Source of the DNA: Cyanobium sp. FACHB-13342
GTDB lineage: Bacteria > Cyanobacteriota > Cyanobacteriia > PCC-6307 > Cyanobiaceae
Reading direction: 5' to 3'
NCBI RefSeq assembly: GCF_014697415.1
Contig: NZ_JACJRT010000006.1
Span: 1 to 64,000 of the forward strand
DNA length: 64,000 nt
A program made the position numbers and the translations under genes. This document shows, one piece after another, positions 26,510-37,147 of the stretch. Positions within the stretch are counted from its first letter, which is position 1. The number at the start of each line of letters is the position of its first letter. Under the pieces are notes generated by a model. It was not told the origin of the DNA, ran no database searches, and saw only the letters and a list, made by a program, of their open reading frames with translations.

Positions 26510-27037
26510 ATGGCAGCACTGCAGCTCCTGATCCACGCCCCGGGTGCGCCAGGCCTGCGCTTGTTCGGCCTCGGCCCCGGCCTGCGGCCGAGCCGGGGCC
26601 TGTGGAAGCTGCAGCGCCTGTTCAACAAGCACGCCTTCTGGGCCCAGGGGCGCAGCGTTGCGGATCTGCGTCGCCTGCTCGCCGGCAGCCGCGTGGTGGT
26701 GAGCCTCTGGCAGGGCAAACGGCTGGTGGGCTTCGGTCGGGCGAGCAGCGACGGCATCTGCCGCGCCGTGCTCTGGGATGTGGTGGTGGCGGGCGACCTG
26801 CACGGCCAGGGCCTCGGCCGCCGGGTGGTGGAGGCCCTGCTGGCCGCGCCGGCCCTGCGCGGGGTCGAGCGCATCTACCTGATGACCACTAATAGTGCCG
26901 GCTTCTACGAGCAGCTGGGCTTCCGCAACGCGGCCCCCCAGGCCCTGCTGGTGAAATCCCTCAGCCGGGCAACGCCGCCATCAGACTGCCCATCTCCAGC
27001 GCCTGCAGGCCGTAGTTCCAGCCCAGGTTGCTCTTGA
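26510..27037 (+). CDS. GNAT-family N-acetyltransferase
   Basis: A 175-residue acetyl-CoA-dependent acetyltransferase of unknown substrate. The acetyl-CoA loop is [17 protein letters not shown] (about residues 96-112), preceded by the beta strand LWDVVVAG and followed by [17 protein letters not shown]. It is divergent from rfbA with 29 bases between starts. The last 25 residues ([14 protein letters not shown]...) lie antisense to the end of ribH, a 77-base tail-to-tail overlap, and are low-complexity, suggesting loss of an earlier stop codon. Similar genes in this position occur in cyanobacteria, to my recollection. Confidence 0.85.
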   Translation: MAALQLLIHAPGAPGLRLFGLGPGLRPSRGLWKLQRLFNKHAFWAQGRSVADLRRLLAGSRVVVSLWQGKRLVGFGRASSDGICRAVLWDVVVAGDLHGQGLGRRVVEALLAAPALRGVERIYLMTTNSAGFYEQLGFRNAAPQALLVKSLSRATPPSDCPSPAPAGRSSSPGCS

Positions 27038-27440
27038 TACCGGCCCGCTCCAGGGCTTGCTGCAGCGTATCGGTGGTTAGCACGCCGAAGATCACGGGCA
27101 CGCCGGTGGAGCGGCTCACGGCGGCCACGCCCTTGCTCACCTCAGCCACCACCACATCAAAGTGGGGGGTGTCGCCGCGGATCACGGCCCCCAGGGTGAT
27201 CACCACCTGGTAGCGACCACTGGCCGCCAGGCGCTGGGCCACCAGGGGGATCTCGAAGCTGCCGGGCACCCAGGCGATATCGAGCTGGGCGCTAGTGGCC
27301 GCAGTATCAATCCCGTGCCGGCTCAGGCAATCCAGACAACCGCTCAACAGCTTGCCGGTCACCAGATCGTTGAACCGGGCCACCACGATGGCGATGCGAA
27401 GACCACTGGCACCGGTGAAGGTGCCCTCGAAGCTGGCCAC
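26961..27440 (-). CDS. ribH: 6,7-dimethyl-8-ribityllumazine synthase
   Basis: Penultimate step of riboflavin synthesis: condenses 5-amino-6-ribitylaminouracil with 3,4-dihydroxybutanone 4-phosphate. The 159-residue protein has [17 protein letters not shown] (residues 20-36), [15 protein letters not shown], the catalytic loop [14 protein letters not shown] (His about 96) and [16 protein letters not shown] with the closing [11 protein letters not shown]. Length matches the family, which forms icosahedral shells or pentamers. The 3' end overlaps the GNAT gene on the other strand. psbZ lies upstream on the same strand, 40 bases away. Confidence 0.95.
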   Translation of the reverse strand: MASFEGTFTGASGLRIAIVVARFNDLVTGKLLSGCLDCLSRHGIDTAATSAQLDIAWVPGSFEIPLVAQRLAASGRYQVVITLGAVIRGDTPHFDVVVAEVSKGVAAVSRSTGVPVIFGVLTTDTLQQALERAGIKSNLGWNYGLQALEMGSLMAALPG

Positions 27441-27480
27441 TGGGTTGGGATGCGAATGCCTTCAGGCTACGCAGCAGCGC

Positions 27481-27669
27481 CTAGACCACAAAGAAGCTCA
27501 CGCCCCAGTTGAGCAGCACTAGGGCTACCCAGGCGATGCCGCCGAGCAGGATCAGGCGGTTGGAGCGGCCCGAATCCTCAGTGCTGGCGTAGAGCACCGG
27601 CACCGCCACGATCAGGGCGAACGACAGCACCACCAAGGCCAGAACGGTGAGGGTGTTGAGGATCTGCAT
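27481..27669 (-). CDS. psbZ: Photosystem II reaction centre protein Z
   Basis: This 62-residue thylakoid protein has two membrane helices: [20 protein letters not shown] (residues 4-23) and [17 protein letters not shown] (39-55), with a short loop containing YASTEDSG. Size and layout match PsbZ (Ycf9), a peripheral photosystem II core subunit near CP43. It confirms a photosynthetic cyanobacterium. It runs divergently from mutS; the promoter must lie within the region 27670-27833. Confidence 0.93.
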   Translation of the reverse strand: MQILNTLTVLALVVLSFALIVAVPVLYASTEDSGRSNRLILLGGIAWVALVLLNWGVSFFVV

Positions 27670-27833
27670 GGCGGATGCGGCGAATAGCGCGGAGCCAGAT
27701 CAGAGCGGGGCCTGATCAAGTCAGTGGGCGGATTCTCACACGACGGCCTGGCCACCCGCCGAGCGGCCCTGGCGATCCTTCACAAGTTGTGGGGTGCGCC
27801 TACCATCAGGCCCCTCTGAGCAACCCCGTCGCC

Positions 27834-30605
27834 GTGGCCGCGGAAGCCGACCAGCAGCTTTCGCTCGCCGCCGCCCTGGGCCTGCCCGAGGAGACTCCGG
27901 TCCCAGCAGCAACCGAGCCCGACTCTGAGCCCGAAGCGCTCGCCTCCGGCCCCGGGCGGCCCCGCACCCGCCAGCGCAAGACCACGCCGGAAGCCGCGCC
28001 GGCCACCAGCCCCGATACCCCCACCGAGCCCGACTCCGGAGAGCCCGACTCCGACCTGCCCGCCTGGCACCACCACGGCCTGGTGGATCCCGAGCAGCTC
28101 ACGCCGATGCTGCGCCACTACGTGGAGCTCAAGGCGGCCCATCCCGATCGGGTGCTGCTCTACCGCCTGGGCGACTTCTTCGAGTGCTTCTTCGAAGACG
28201 CCATCACCCTTTCGCGCCTGCTGGAGCTCACCCTCACCGGCAAGGAGGGCGGCAAGAGCGTCGGCCGGGTGCCGATGGCGGGCATCCCTCACCACGCCGC
28301 CGAGCGCTACTGCGGTGAACTGGTGCGCCGCGGCCTCAGCGTCGCCCTCTGCGACCAGCTCGAAACCACCCCCGCCAAGGGCGAACTGCTCAAGCGCGGC
28401 ATCACCCGGGTGCTCACCCCCGGCACCGTGCTCGAGGAGGGCCTACTGGCGGCTCGCCGCAACAACTGGCTCTGCGCCGTGGTGCTCGAGGGCGCGCACT
28501 GGGGCCTGGCGGTGGCCGATGTGAGCACCGGCGAATTCAGGGTCACCGAGCGCAGCGGCAGCGACGCCCTGCACCAGGAGCTGCTGCAGGTGGAGGCCGC
28601 CGAGGTGCTCTGGCCCGCTGCCAGCACCAGCGACGAGAGCAGCAGCCCCGCCTGGTGCCCCGAGGCCCTGCGGCTGACGCCCCTGCCCCGCACCCCCTTT
28701 GAGGCGCCGGAAGCCTCCGCCACCCTCAAGCAGCGCTTCGGCCTGGCCAGCCTCGCTGGCCTGGGGCTGGGCGAGCTGCCCCTGGCACTGCGGGCGGCCG
28801 GCGGCCTGGTGGCCTACCTCGACAGCACCCTCCAGGAAGCCCGGGTGCCCCTCGATCCCCCCACCACCTGGCACGCCGGCGACGCCCTGGTGCTCGATGC
28901 GGCCACCCGCCGCAACCTGGAGCTCACCAAAACCCAGCTGGGCGGCAGCGTGCACGGCTCCCTGCTCTGGGCGCTGGATCGCACCCACACCGCCATGGGC
29001 GGCCGCTGCCTGCGCCGCTGGCTGCAGGCGCCGCTAGTAGAGCGCGTAGCGATCCTGGAGCGCCAGGGGGGTGTGAGCGAGCTGGTGGCGAGCCGCGGCC
29101 TGCGGCTGACCCTGCGGCGCCTGCTGCGCCCGATGGGCGACCTGGAGCGCCTGGCCGGCCGCGCCGGCGCCGGCAGCGCCTCGGCCCGGGACCTGGTGGC
29201 CCTCGCCGATGGCCTGGAACGCCTGCCCCAGCTGGCCGCCCAGCTCACCCAAACCAGCAGCGCCCCGCTCCAGGCCCTGGCCCGCCCCTGGCCCGAGCTC
29301 GACGCCCTCGCCGCCGACCTGCGCCACACCCTGCTCGATGCCCCGCCTCTCTCCCTCACCGAGGGCGGCCTCATCCACGACGGCGTCGACCCAGCCCTCG
29401 ACGATCTGCGCAACCAGCTCGACGACCAGGACGCCTGGCTGGCCCAGCAGGAGGCCGAGGAGCGCCGGATCAGCGGCATCAGCACCCTCAAGCTCCAGTA
29501 CCACCGCACCTTCGGCTACTTCCTGGCGGTGTCCAAGGCCCGGGCGGCGGCGGTGCCGGAGCACTGGATCCGCCGCCAAACCCTGGCCAACGAGGAGCGC
29601 TTCGTCACCCCAGCCCTACGCAACCGCGAGGGCGCCATCCAGCAGCTCAAGGCCCGCGCCGCCCAGCGCGAATACGAGCTCTTCTGCGCCCTGCGCACCC
29701 GCGTCGGCGAGCAGGCCGCCGCCATCCGCACCGCCGCCCGGCTGGTGGCCGAGCTCGATGCGGTCGCCGCCCTGGCCGAAGTGGCCGCCACCTCCGGCTA
29801 CTGCTGCCCCGAGATCACCGACCCCACCGGCCCCGAGGCCCGCCTGCTCCAGATCGAGGCCGGCCGCCACCCGGTGGTGGAGCAGCTGCTGGTGGAGGAA
29901 CCCTTCACCGCCAACAGCGTGGTGCTGGGCGCCGACCCCGAGGGAGCCAACCCCGACCTCTTGATCCTCACCGGCCCCAACGCCAGCGGCAAGAGCTGCT
30001 ACCTGCGCCAGACGGGCCTGCTGCAGCTGATGGCCCAGATGGGCAGCTGGATCCCGGCCACCGCCGCGCGCTTGGGCATCGCCGACCGCATCTTCACCCG
30101 CGTCGGCGCCGGCGACGACCTGGCCGCCGGCCAGTCCACCTTCATGGTGGAGATGGCCGAGACAGCCAACATCCTTCACCACGCCACGCCAAGCTCGTTG
30201 GTGCTGCTCGACGAGATCGGCCGCGGCACTGCCACCTTCGACGGCCTCTCGATCGCCTGGGCCGTGGCCGAACACCTGGCCACCGAGCCCGAACGCGGCG
30301 GCATCGGCGCCCGTTCGATCTTCGCCACCCACTACCACGAGCTCAACGCCCTGGCCGACCAGCTGCCCAACGTGGCCAACGCCCAGGTGCTGGTGGAGGA
30401 AACCGGCGACGCCCTGCTGTTCCTGCACCGGGTGGCCCCGGGCGGCGCCAGCCGCAGCTATGGCATCGAGGCCGCCCGCCTGGCCGGCGTTCCGGCGGCA
30501 GTGGTGCTGCGCGCCCGCCAGGTGCTGGGCCGCATCGAGGCCAACAGCGTCGTACGGGTGGATCAGGAACAGGACGACGGGCCAGACGGGGCGCTCGCCG
30601 CCTGA
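27834..30605 (+). CDS. mutS: DNA mismatch repair protein MutS
   Basis: ATPase that recognises mismatched bases. Starting from GTG 27834 it has 923 residues. A Pro/Glu/Ser-rich extension of about 85 residues precedes domain I, where [11 protein letters not shown] holds the F-x-E mismatch wedge. The clamp and lever domains follow, then the ATPase: Walker [12 protein letters not shown], Walker [18 protein letters not shown], and [11 protein letters not shown]. The start is uncertain: the frame stays open to 27675, only 6 bases from the psbZ start, so I chose the later GTG. The 3' end overlaps cobH by 43 bases tail to tail. MutL is not nearby. Confidence 0.93.
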   Translation: MAAEADQQLSLAAALGLPEETPVPAATEPDSEPEALASGPGRPRTRQRKTTPEAAPATSPDTPTEPDSGEPDSDLPAWHHHGLVDPEQLTPMLRHYVELKAAHPDRVLLYRLGDFFECFFEDAITLSRLLELTLTGKEGGKSVGRVPMAGIPHHAAERYCGELVRRGLSVALCDQLETTPAKGELLKRGITRVLTPGTVLEEGLLAARRNNWLCAVVLEGAHWGLAVADVSTGEFRVTERSGSDALHQELLQVEAAEVLWPAASTSDESSSPAWCPEALRLTPLPRTPFEAPEASATLKQRFGLASLAGLGLGELPLALRAAGGLVAYLDSTLQEARVPLDPPTTWHAGDALVLDAATRRNLELTKTQLGGSVHGSLLWALDRTHTAMGGRCLRRWLQAPLVERVAILERQGGVSELVASRGLRLTLRRLLRPMGDLERLAGRAGAGSASARDLVALADGLERLPQLAAQLTQTSSAPLQALARPWPELDALAADLRHTLLDAPPLSLTEGGLIHDGVDPALDDLRNQLDDQDAWLAQQEAEERRISGISTLKLQYHRTFGYFLAVSKARAAAVPEHWIRRQTLANEERFVTPALRNREGAIQQLKARAAQREYELFCALRTRVGEQAAAIRTAARLVAELDAVAALAEVAATSGYCCPEITDPTGPEARLLQIEAGRHPVVEQLLVEEPFTANSVVLGADPEGANPDLLILTGPNASGKSCYLRQTGLLQLMAQMGSWIPATAARLGIADRIFTRVGAGDDLAAGQSTFMVEMAETANILHHATPSSLVLLDEIGRGTATFDGLSIAWAVAEHLATEPERGGIGARSIFATHYHELNALADQLPNVANAQVLVEETGDALLFLHRVAPGGASRSYGIEAARLAGVPAAVVLRARQVLGRIEANSVVRVDQEQDDGPDGALAA

Positions 30606-31264
30606 CACCAGCCCGCCCGCAGCAAGGCGTTGCAGGCCGCGGCCACCAGTCCGGCTCCGCCCTTGGAGCCCTCGAGCCCGATGTGCGCCAGGCCACTCGC
30701 AGCCAGGTGACGCTTGCTCTCCGCCACCCCCACAAACCCCACCGGCATGCCGATCACCAGGGCTGGAGCCTGAACCGTGCCGGCGACCGTCTGATCGAGC
30801 AGCACCTCTAGGGCCGTGGGGGCGCTGCCAATCAGCACCACCGCCGGCTGCTCCAGCTGGGCCAGCGCCGCCCCCATTCCGGCGGCCGTGCGCGTGGAGC
30901 CCGCCGGCGCCTGGTCAGGGGCCCAATCCAACACGCTGCGCACGGCATTGCCAAAGGTGCGCCGCGCCATCGGCGCCACCGCCGCCGCCGCCATCGCCGT
31001 GTCCGTGAGGATTGGCGCCCCGGCGGCCAGGGCCGCCAAGCCGGCCTCACAGCCCCCCGGCGCAAACCGCACCGCACAGGCCAGCTCCGGATCGCCGCTG
31101 CTGTGGATCAGGCGCAACACCACGTCCTGCTGCAGCGGGGTGAGCGGCGCCAGAGCGGCCGCCGTGCCCGGCAGCACCCGAATCAGCCGCAGGCTCTCGC
31201 GAAAGATCGGGTGATCGAACCCGGCCCCGAAATCAGCCTCACCATCCGCGCCGGCAGCGGCCAT
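30563..31264 (-). CDS. cobH: Precorrin-8X methylmutase (CobH/CbiC)
   Basis: Moves the C11 methyl group to C12 on the way to hydrogenobyrinic or cobyrinic acid in vitamin B12 synthesis. In the 233-residue protein the catalytic His lies in [10 protein letters not shown] (about residue 54); [13 protein letters not shown] and [15 protein letters not shown] are family motifs, with the closing [20 protein letters not shown]. The 3' end overlaps the mutS end on the opposite strand. Another corrin gene, cbiD, is found at the far end of the window, so the pathway genes are scattered. Confidence 0.93.
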   Translation of the reverse strand: MAAAGADGEADFGAGFDHPIFRESLRLIRVLPGTAAALAPLTPLQQDVVLRLIHSSGDPELACAVRFAPGGCEAGLAALAAGAPILTDTAMAAAAVAPMARRTFGNAVRSVLDWAPDQAPAGSTRTAAGMGAALAQLEQPAVVLIGSAPTALEVLLDQTVAGTVQAPALVIGMPVGFVGVAESKRHLAASGLAHIGLEGSKGGAGLVAAACNALLRAGWCQAASAPSGPSSCS

Positions 31265-31355
31265 ACAACGTCCTCAGTCGCCGTCCAACCCTGCCGCAGC
31301 CCCTGGCACCTGAACCCAACACGACTCCATCCACCCCAAATCAACCCTGTCCCCA

Positions 31356-31396
31356 ATTCTGTACAGGCTGTACAACTTGTACAGGTTGTACAGAAT
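31356..31396. repeat. Four TGTACA boxes at exact 9-base spacing; 41-base near-palindrome
   Basis: TGTACA starts at 31360, 31369, 31378 and 31387. The block 31356-31396 is also an inverted repeat: 20-base arms around base 31376 match at 18 of 20 positions. It ends 11 bases before the GTG start of the Phd-PIN fusion gene, where an autoregulatory operator of an antitoxin would be expected. The same unit appears twice inside rfbC, so a dispersed repeat family is an alternative. Confidence 0.8.
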
Positions 31397-31407
31397 CCCG
31401 CAGGCAC

Positions 31408-32199
31408 GTGCGCACACCCCAGCCCAGCTCAGCCACCACAGCGGAGGCCGCCTTTGGCGTGGAAGCGGCCCGACGCCGACTGCCGGAACTGATGGAGCGG
31501 GCCGCGGCCGGAGAGCGGATCGTGCTCCAGCGCCACCGCACCCCCATGGCCGCCCTGGTGCCCCTGGCGGGGCAAGCACCCACCGATCCGAGCCTGCGGC
31601 AGCGGCAAGTGCAAAGCCTGATGGCCCTGCAGGGCAGCGGCCGTGGCTGCTGGGACCCCAACCAACGGCATCCAGCCCGCCCAGCCCCGCCAGCCCCTGC
31701 TTTTGTGCAGCCCGTTCAGCACCTGGGGCCCCCAGGTGAAGCACAGCGCCAGCGCTCGTTTAACCCGCGCCTCCTGGCCCACGGCTCCCGGATCGCCCTC
31801 GACGGCACCGCACTGGTGGCCTTTCTGGCCGACGCCAAGGGCGCCGGCAAACACCTCGAACCCCTCCTGCAGGGCATTGCGGCGGGGTATTGGATCGGGG
31901 TCGTGAGCAGCGTGAGCCTGATCCGGGTGCTCGAGGGACCCCTGGCCCGTGGCGATGAGGCCCTGGCCCAGCGCTACGCCAAGGCCTTCGACAACCCCCA
32001 GCAGTGGCACGTGGTGCCCGCCGATGCCGCCATCGCGGCGGCGGCCGTGCGCCTGCGCCGCCAGGAACCCCAGCTGGATGACAGCGCCGCGATCGAACTG
32101 GCCACGGCCATTCAGAGCGAAGCGGTGGTGCTGGTCACCGACCATCCCGCCCTGGCCCAGACTGGCCAGCACCCCGTGCTCAGTGCCCTGCGCCTCTGA
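31408..32199 (+). CDS. Fused Phd/YefM-like antitoxin and PIN-domain toxin-like protein
   Basis: Residues 12-75 resemble Phd/YefM antitoxins (VEAARRRLPELMERAAAGERIVLQRHRTPMAALVPL region), which bind operator DNA. After GSGRGCW and a Pro/Ala/Gln linker (about 85-120), residues 127-263 read as a PIN ribonuclease fold (IALDGTALVAFL ... VLVTDHPAL). Normally these are two genes. Of the PIN acidic residues, the first Asp (D132) is present, but the usual Glu in the SLAEVL-like motif is Arg (SLIRVL, R173), the LPDA-like Asp is Ala (A228, with D224/D225 nearby), and TND reads TDH. It may be a catalytically weakened, domesticated regulator. A TGTACA array precedes the GTG start; holA follows by 12 bases. 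Confidence 0.7.
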   Translation: MRTPQPSSATTAEAAFGVEAARRRLPELMERAAAGERIVLQRHRTPMAALVPLAGQAPTDPSLRQRQVQSLMALQGSGRGCWDPNQRHPARPAPPAPAFVQPVQHLGPPGEAQRQRSFNPRLLAHGSRIALDGTALVAFLADAKGAGKHLEPLLQGIAAGYWIGVVSSVSLIRVLEGPLARGDEALAQRYAKAFDNPQQWHVVPADAAIAAAAVRLRRQEPQLDDSAAIELATAIQSEAVVLVTDHPALAQTGQHPVLSALRL

Positions 32200-32211
32200 G
32201 TCCCCCACCCC

Positions 32212-33192
32212 ATGCCCATCCACCTGTTCTGGGGCGACGACGAGGCGGCCCGCAACCGCGCCGTGGAAGCGCTGGTGCAGGAGCAGCTCGATCCCGGCTG
32301 GGCCAGCCTCAACCTCAGCCGCCTCGATGGCAGCGACGCCGGCCAGGCCGCCCAGGCCCTGGAGGAGGCCCGCACCCCCCCCTTCGGTGCCGGCAGCCGG
32401 GTGGTGCTGCTGCAGCGCAGCCCCTTCTGCAGCCAGTGCCCGGCCGAGCTGGCCGAGGGCTTTGAGGCCGCCCTGGCCCAGGTGGCGGATGGCTGCCACC
32501 TGCTGCTGGTGAGCGCCGGCAAGCCCGACGCCCGGCTGCGCACCACCAAGGCCCTGCAGAAGCTGGTGAAGGCGGGCCAGGCCAGCGAGCAGAGCTTTGC
32601 CCTGCCGGCCATCTGGGACGGGGCCGGCCAGGTGGAACTGGTGAGCCGCACCGCGCGGGAACTCGGGCTGAAGCTCGAGCCCGCCGCCGCCGAAGCCCTG
32701 GCCGACGCCATCGGCAGCGACAGCGCCCGCCTGGCCAGCGAACTGGAAAAACTCAGCCTCTACGCCGCCCCGGGCGCGCCGATCAGCCTGGCCGCCGTGC
32801 AGGCCCTGGTGGGCGGCCAGAGCACCAGTGCCCTGGCGGTGGGTGACGCCCTGCTGGCGGGCCAACCGGCCGAGGCCATCGCCTGCCTCGACGCCCTGCT
32901 GGAGGCCAACGAACCGGCCCTGCGCATCGTGGCCGCCCTCACCAGCCAGATCCGCGGCTGGCTGTGGGTGACCCTGCTGGAGCGCTCCGGCGAACAGGAC
33001 GTGGCCGTGATCGCCAAGGCCGCCGGCATCGGCAACCCCAAGAGGATCTACGTGATGCGCAAGCAGATCCGGGGCCGCCAGCCCGCCGTCTTTCTGCGCC
33101 TGCTCAGCCAGCTGCTCGATGTGGAAGCCGCTCTCAAACGGGGCAGCGACGCCGGCGACGCCTTCCGCGACGGCTTCCTGCTCGGCTCCTGA
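32212..33192 (+). CDS. holA: DNA polymerase III, delta subunit
   Basis: The 326-residue clamp-loader subunit opens the sliding clamp. The N-terminus IHLFWGDDEAARNRAVEAL is typical of HolA, and the AAA-like fold lacks a proper Walker A, as expected for delta. Other family stretches are GAGSRVVLLQRSPF, ELEKLSLYA (about residue 176) and the C-terminal IRGWLWVTLLERSGEQDVAVIAKA-type region followed by NPKRIYVMRKQIRG (quoted as separate parts). The gene follows the PIN fusion closely and precedes lysC by 74 bases. Confidence 0.9.
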   Translation: MPIHLFWGDDEAARNRAVEALVQEQLDPGWASLNLSRLDGSDAGQAAQALEEARTPPFGAGSRVVLLQRSPFCSQCPAELAEGFEAALAQVADGCHLLLVSAGKPDARLRTTKALQKLVKAGQASEQSFALPAIWDGAGQVELVSRTARELGLKLEPAAAEALADAIGSDSARLASELEKLSLYAAPGAPISLAAVQALVGGQSTSALAVGDALLAGQPAEAIACLDALLEANEPALRIVAALTSQIRGWLWVTLLERSGEQDVAVIAKAAGIGNPKRIYVMRKQIRGRQPAVFLRLLSQLLDVEAALKRGSDAGDAFRDGFLLGS

Positions 33193-33266
33193 GTCCTCAG
33201 CCCAAGCCATAGACCAGGACGGATAATCAAGCCTTCTCTCCCCAACGCCCGCCGCCGCGCCCCACC

Positions 33267-35093
33267 ATGGCCCTGCTGGTTCAGAAGTTCGGCGGCACCT
33301 CGGTGGCCGATGTGGAGCGCATCCAGGCGGTGGCCCGCCGCATCGCCCACTGCCGCGAGGAGGGCCATGAGCTGGTGATCGTGGTGTCAGCCATGGGCCA
33401 CACCACCGACCAGCTCACCGGCCTCGCCCGGGCGATCAGCACCGATCCGCCCCAGCGGGAGATGGACATGCTGCTGGCCACCGGCGAACAGGTGTCGATT
33501 GCCCTGCTGTCGATGGCGCTCCATGCGGAGGGCGTTCCGGCGGTTTCGATGACCGGCACCCAGGCGGGGATCGTCACCGAATCGGCCCACGGCCGGGCCC
33601 GCATCCTGGAGATCCGCACCGAACGGTTGCGCCGCCTGCTGGCCGAGGGCCAGGTGGTGGTGGTGGCCGGCTTCCAGGGCACCAGCAGCGGTGCCGGCGG
33701 TACCCCCGAGATCACCACCCTGGGTCGCGGCGGCTCCGACACCTCGGCCGTGGCCCTCGCCGCCGCGCTCGGGGCCGATGCCTGCGAGATCTACACCGAT
33801 GTGCCCGGCGTGCTCACCACCGACCCCCGCAAGGTGGCCGACGCCCAGCTGATGGACACCGTCACCTGCGACGAGATGCTGGAGCTGGCCAGCCTGGGAG
33901 CCGCCGTGCTGCACCCGCGGGCGGTGGAGATCGCCCGCAACTACGGCGTGCCCCTGGTGGTGCGTTCCAGCTGGAGCGAAGAGCCGGGCACCCGCCTCAC
34001 CAGTGGCACGCCGCGGCCGATCGGCCATGAGGGGCTGGAGCTGGGCAAACCGGTGGATGGCGCCGAGCTCGACACCGACCAGGCCGTGCTCGCCCTCTCC
34101 CACGTGCCCGACCGGCCCGGGGTGGCGGCCCAGCTGTTTGAGGCCCTCGGCCAGGCGGGCCTCAACGTGGATCTGATCGTGCAGGCCACCCACGAGGGGG
34201 CCTCCAACGACATCGCCTTCACCCTGGCGGCCGCCGAAAGCGACCGGGCCCAGCTGGTGTGCCGGGAGGTGCTGGCAGGAATGGGGGCAGCCCTGGGGGA
34301 TGGGGGCGCCCAGCTCAGCGCCGAAGCGGGGCTAGCCAAGCTCAGCATTTCCGGCGCCGGCATCATGGGCCGGCCGGGGGTGGCCGCCAAGCTGTTCGAC
34401 ACCCTGGCCCGCACCGGCATCAACCTGCGTCTGATCGCCACCAGCGAAGTGAAAGTGAGTTGCCTGGTGGCCGGGCACCAGGCCGCCAAGGCCCTGCGGG
34501 CCGCGGCCGAGGCCTTCGAGCTGCCCGAGCAGCACCTGCGTCGCAATCCCGAGCCCTGCCACCTGGGCACCCCGGCCGTGCGCGGTGTCGCCCTCGACCG
34601 CGACCAGGCCCAGGTGGCCGTGCAGCGCCTGCCAGATCGCCCCGGCACCGCAGCAGCCGTCTGCCGCACCCTGGCCGATGCGGGCATCAGCCTCGATGCG
34701 ATCGTGCAGTCGGAGCGCACCCACGGTGAGGGCGAGGCCAGCAGCCGCGACATGAGCTTCGTGCTCAAGCGCGACGATCTGGCCCGGGCCGAGCAAACCC
34801 TGGCCCCCCTGCTGCGCCAGTGGCCCGGCGCCCGCTTCGAAGAGGGGCCCGCCATCGCCCGCGTCAGCGCCGTCGGCGCCGGCATGCCCTGCACCCCCGG
34901 TACCGCCGCCCGCATGTTCCGCTGCCTGGCCGACGCGGGCATCAACATCGAGCTGATCGCCACCAGCGAGATCCGCACCAGTTGCGTGGTGGCCGAAGCC
35001 GACGGCCTTGCGGCCCTGCAGGCGGTGCATGCGGCCTTTGGGCTGGGCGGGGCCATCAACCACCGGGCCGAAGGCACAGAAGCACCCGTTTAG
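33267..35093 (+). CDS. lysC: Aspartate kinase with repeated ACT domains
   Basis: Phosphorylates aspartate, the entry to lysine, threonine and methionine. The kinase domain begins [16 protein letters not shown] (residues 3-18), with [33 protein letters not shown] and [14 protein letters not shown]. After about residue 265, four ACT-type modules recur: [58 protein letters not shown] and [19 protein letters not shown]. The four-ACT arrangement, for feedback binding of amino acids, is typical of cyanobacteria; total length 608 fits. It converges with uvrB, and the two stop codons share bases 35090-35093. Confidence 0.95.
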   Translation: MALLVQKFGGTSVADVERIQAVARRIAHCREEGHELVIVVSAMGHTTDQLTGLARAISTDPPQREMDMLLATGEQVSIALLSMALHAEGVPAVSMTGTQAGIVTESAHGRARILEIRTERLRRLLAEGQVVVVAGFQGTSSGAGGTPEITTLGRGGSDTSAVALAAALGADACEIYTDVPGVLTTDPRKVADAQLMDTVTCDEMLELASLGAAVLHPRAVEIARNYGVPLVVRSSWSEEPGTRLTSGTPRPIGHEGLELGKPVDGAELDTDQAVLALSHVPDRPGVAAQLFEALGQAGLNVDLIVQATHEGASNDIAFTLAAAESDRAQLVCREVLAGMGAALGDGGAQLSAEAGLAKLSISGAGIMGRPGVAAKLFDTLARTGINLRLIATSEVKVSCLVAGHQAAKALRAAAEAFELPEQHLRRNPEPCHLGTPAVRGVALDRDQAQVAVQRLPDRPGTAAAVCRTLADAGISLDAIVQSERTHGEGEASSRDMSFVLKRDDLARAEQTLAPLLRQWPGARFEEGPAIARVSAVGAGMPCTPGTAARMFRCLADAGINIELIATSEIRTSCVVAEADGLAALQAVHAAFGLGGAINHRAEGTEAPV

Positions 35094-37096
35094 GCCTTGC
35101 CCACCAGCTTCTGGCGCAGGGTCTTGATCTTGTCGCGCAGGTTGGCCGCCTCCTCGAACTCCAGGTTCTTGGCGGCCGTTTTCATCTTTTCCTCGAGCTG
35201 CTGAATCAGCTCCGGCAGGGCATCGAGGGGTACGCCGTTGTGCTCAGCCTGCTCGGTGGCCTGCTCCAGCTGGTCGTCGTTGAGCCGGCGCGACACCTCC
35301 AGAAAGGCCAGGATCGAATTGCCCGCCCGTTTGCCCGCCGGGGTGGGCGTGATGCCGTGCTTCACGTTGTAGGCGTGCTGGATGGCGCGGCGGCGCTCGG
35401 TTTCCGAGATGGCCTTGGCCATCGAATCGGTGAGGTTGTCGGCGTAGAGCAGGGCCACCCCCTCGATGTGGCGGGCCGCCCGGCCGATGGTCTGGATCAG
35501 GGAGCGCTCCGCCCGCAGGAAGCCCTCCTTGTCGGCATCGAGGATCGCCACCAGGGACACCTCGGGCAGATCCAGGCCTTCCCGCAGCAGGTTGACGCCC
35601 ACCAGCACGTCGTACTCCCCATTACGCAGATCCTGGATGATCTCGATCCGCTCAATCGAGTGGATCTCGGAGTGCAGGTAGCGCACCCGCACCCCGTTCT
35701 CGGCCAGGTAGTCGGTGAGGTCCTCAGCCATGCGCTTGGTGAGGGTGGTCACCAGCACCCGCTCCCGCTTCTCAGCCCGGGTGCGGATCTCGCCGAGCAG
35801 GTCGTCCACCTGGCCTTCGGTGGGGCGCACCTCCACGATCGGATCGAGCACGCCGGTGGGGCGGATCACCTGCTCCACCACCTGACCTGAGCTCTGCCCC
35901 AGCTCCCAGCCACCGGGCGTGGCACTCACGAAAATCGTCTGCCGGGCCTTCTCCCAAAACTCCGAGCCCTGCAACGGCCGGTTGTCCGCCGCGCTGGGCA
36001 ACCGGAAGCCGTGCTCGATCAGCACCTGCTTGCGGGATTGGTCGCCGTTGTACATGGCCTGCAGCTGGGAGCAGGTGACGTGGCTCTCATCCACCACCAG
36101 CAGCCAGTCGTCGGGGAAATAGTCGATCAGGCATTCGGGCGGCGTGCCGGCTTCGCGGCCAGCGAGGTGGCGGGCGTAGTTCTCCACGCCGTTGCAGTAG
36201 CCCACCTGCTCCAGCATCTCCAGGTCGTAGGTGGTGCGCTGCTCCAGCCGCTGGGCCTCCAGCAGCCGGCCCTGGCCATTGAGCACCTCGAGCCGCTCCC
36301 GCAATTCGGCGCGGATCGCCTGGATGGCGTCGGCCAGCCGCTCCTTCGGGGTCACAAAGTGCTTGGCCGGATAGATGTTGATGCTGTCGAGGCTCTGCAG
36401 AATCTCACCGGTGGTGGGATCCACGTAGCGGATGGCCTCCACCTCGTCGCCGAACAGCTCGATGCGCACCAACCGGTCTTCGTAGGCCGGGCCGATCTCC
36501 AGCACATCGCCGCGCACCCGGAAGCGGCCACGGGAGATTTCGAGGTCGTTGCGGGAGTACTGGTTGTTGACCAGCTCCCGTAGGGAACCGCGCAGGTTGA
36601 GGGTTTCACCCACCTGGAATTTCACCGCCGCCTTGAGGTATTCCGAGGGAATGCCCAGGCCGTAGATGCAGCTGATCGAGGCCACCACGATCACATCTTT
36701 GCGCTCGAACAACGAACGCGTCGCCGAGTGGCGCAGCATGTCGATCTCCTCGTTGATCGACGCCGTCTTGGCGATGTAGGTGTCGGAGACGGGCACATAC
36801 GCCTCCGGCTGGTAGTAGTCGTAGTAGCTGATGAAATATTCAACGGCGTTGTTCGGGAAGAATTCCCGCAGCTCGTTGCAGAGCTGGGCCGCCAGGGTCT
36901 TGTTGTGGGCCAGCACCAGGGCCGGTCGCCCCGTCTGGGCGATCACGTTGGCGATGGTGAAGGTCTTGCCGGTGCCGGTGGCCCCCAGCAGGGTCTGGTA
37001 GCGCTCGCCCCCCTCCACGCCCTGCACCAACCCAGCGATGGCCGTGGGCTGGTCACCCTTGGGCTGGTAGGGGGCGTGGAGCTGGAACGGAACCAT
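35090..37096 (-). CDS. uvrB: Excinuclease ABC subunit B
   Basis: Helicase-like ATPase of nucleotide excision repair that verifies damage delivered by UvrA. The protein (668 residues from ATG 37096; a longer frame from 37117 is possible) starts [16 protein letters not shown]. Walker A is [13 protein letters not shown], the damage-probing beta-hairpin is [12 protein letters not shown], the DEAD-like motif reads VVDESHV, and motif VI lies in [12 protein letters not shown]. The UVR domain ([20 protein letters not shown], about residues 630-650) binds UvrA or UvrC. Ordinary length; stop TAA overlaps the lysC TAG antisense. Confidence 0.96.
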   Translation of the reverse strand: MVPFQLHAPYQPKGDQPTAIAGLVQGVEGGERYQTLLGATGTGKTFTIANVIAQTGRPALVLAHNKTLAAQLCNELREFFPNNAVEYFISYYDYYQPEAYVPVSDTYIAKTASINEEIDMLRHSATRSLFERKDVIVVASISCIYGLGIPSEYLKAAVKFQVGETLNLRGSLRELVNNQYSRNDLEISRGRFRVRGDVLEIGPAYEDRLVRIELFGDEVEAIRYVDPTTGEILQSLDSINIYPAKHFVTPKERLADAIQAIRAELRERLEVLNGQGRLLEAQRLEQRTTYDLEMLEQVGYCNGVENYARHLAGREAGTPPECLIDYFPDDWLLVVDESHVTCSQLQAMYNGDQSRKQVLIEHGFRLPSAADNRPLQGSEFWEKARQTIFVSATPGGWELGQSSGQVVEQVIRPTGVLDPIVEVRPTEGQVDDLLGEIRTRAEKRERVLVTTLTKRMAEDLTDYLAENGVRVRYLHSEIHSIERIEIIQDLRNGEYDVLVGVNLLREGLDLPEVSLVAILDADKEGFLRAERSLIQTIGRAARHIEGVALLYADNLTDSMAKAISETERRRAIQHAYNVKHGITPTPAGKRAGNSILAFLEVSRRLNDDQLEQATEQAEHNGVPLDALPELIQQLEEKMKTAAKNLEFEEAANLRDKIKTLRQKLVGKA

Positions 37097-37147
37097 CCCC
37101 CCATTCTCGGGGGCCACTGGAGTCGCTGTGACTCCGGCAAACCGAAC

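Noticed and set aside
31429-33210. A 593-codon minus-strand open frame
   Set aside because: It lies antisense to the Phd-PIN fusion and holA and shows no domain.
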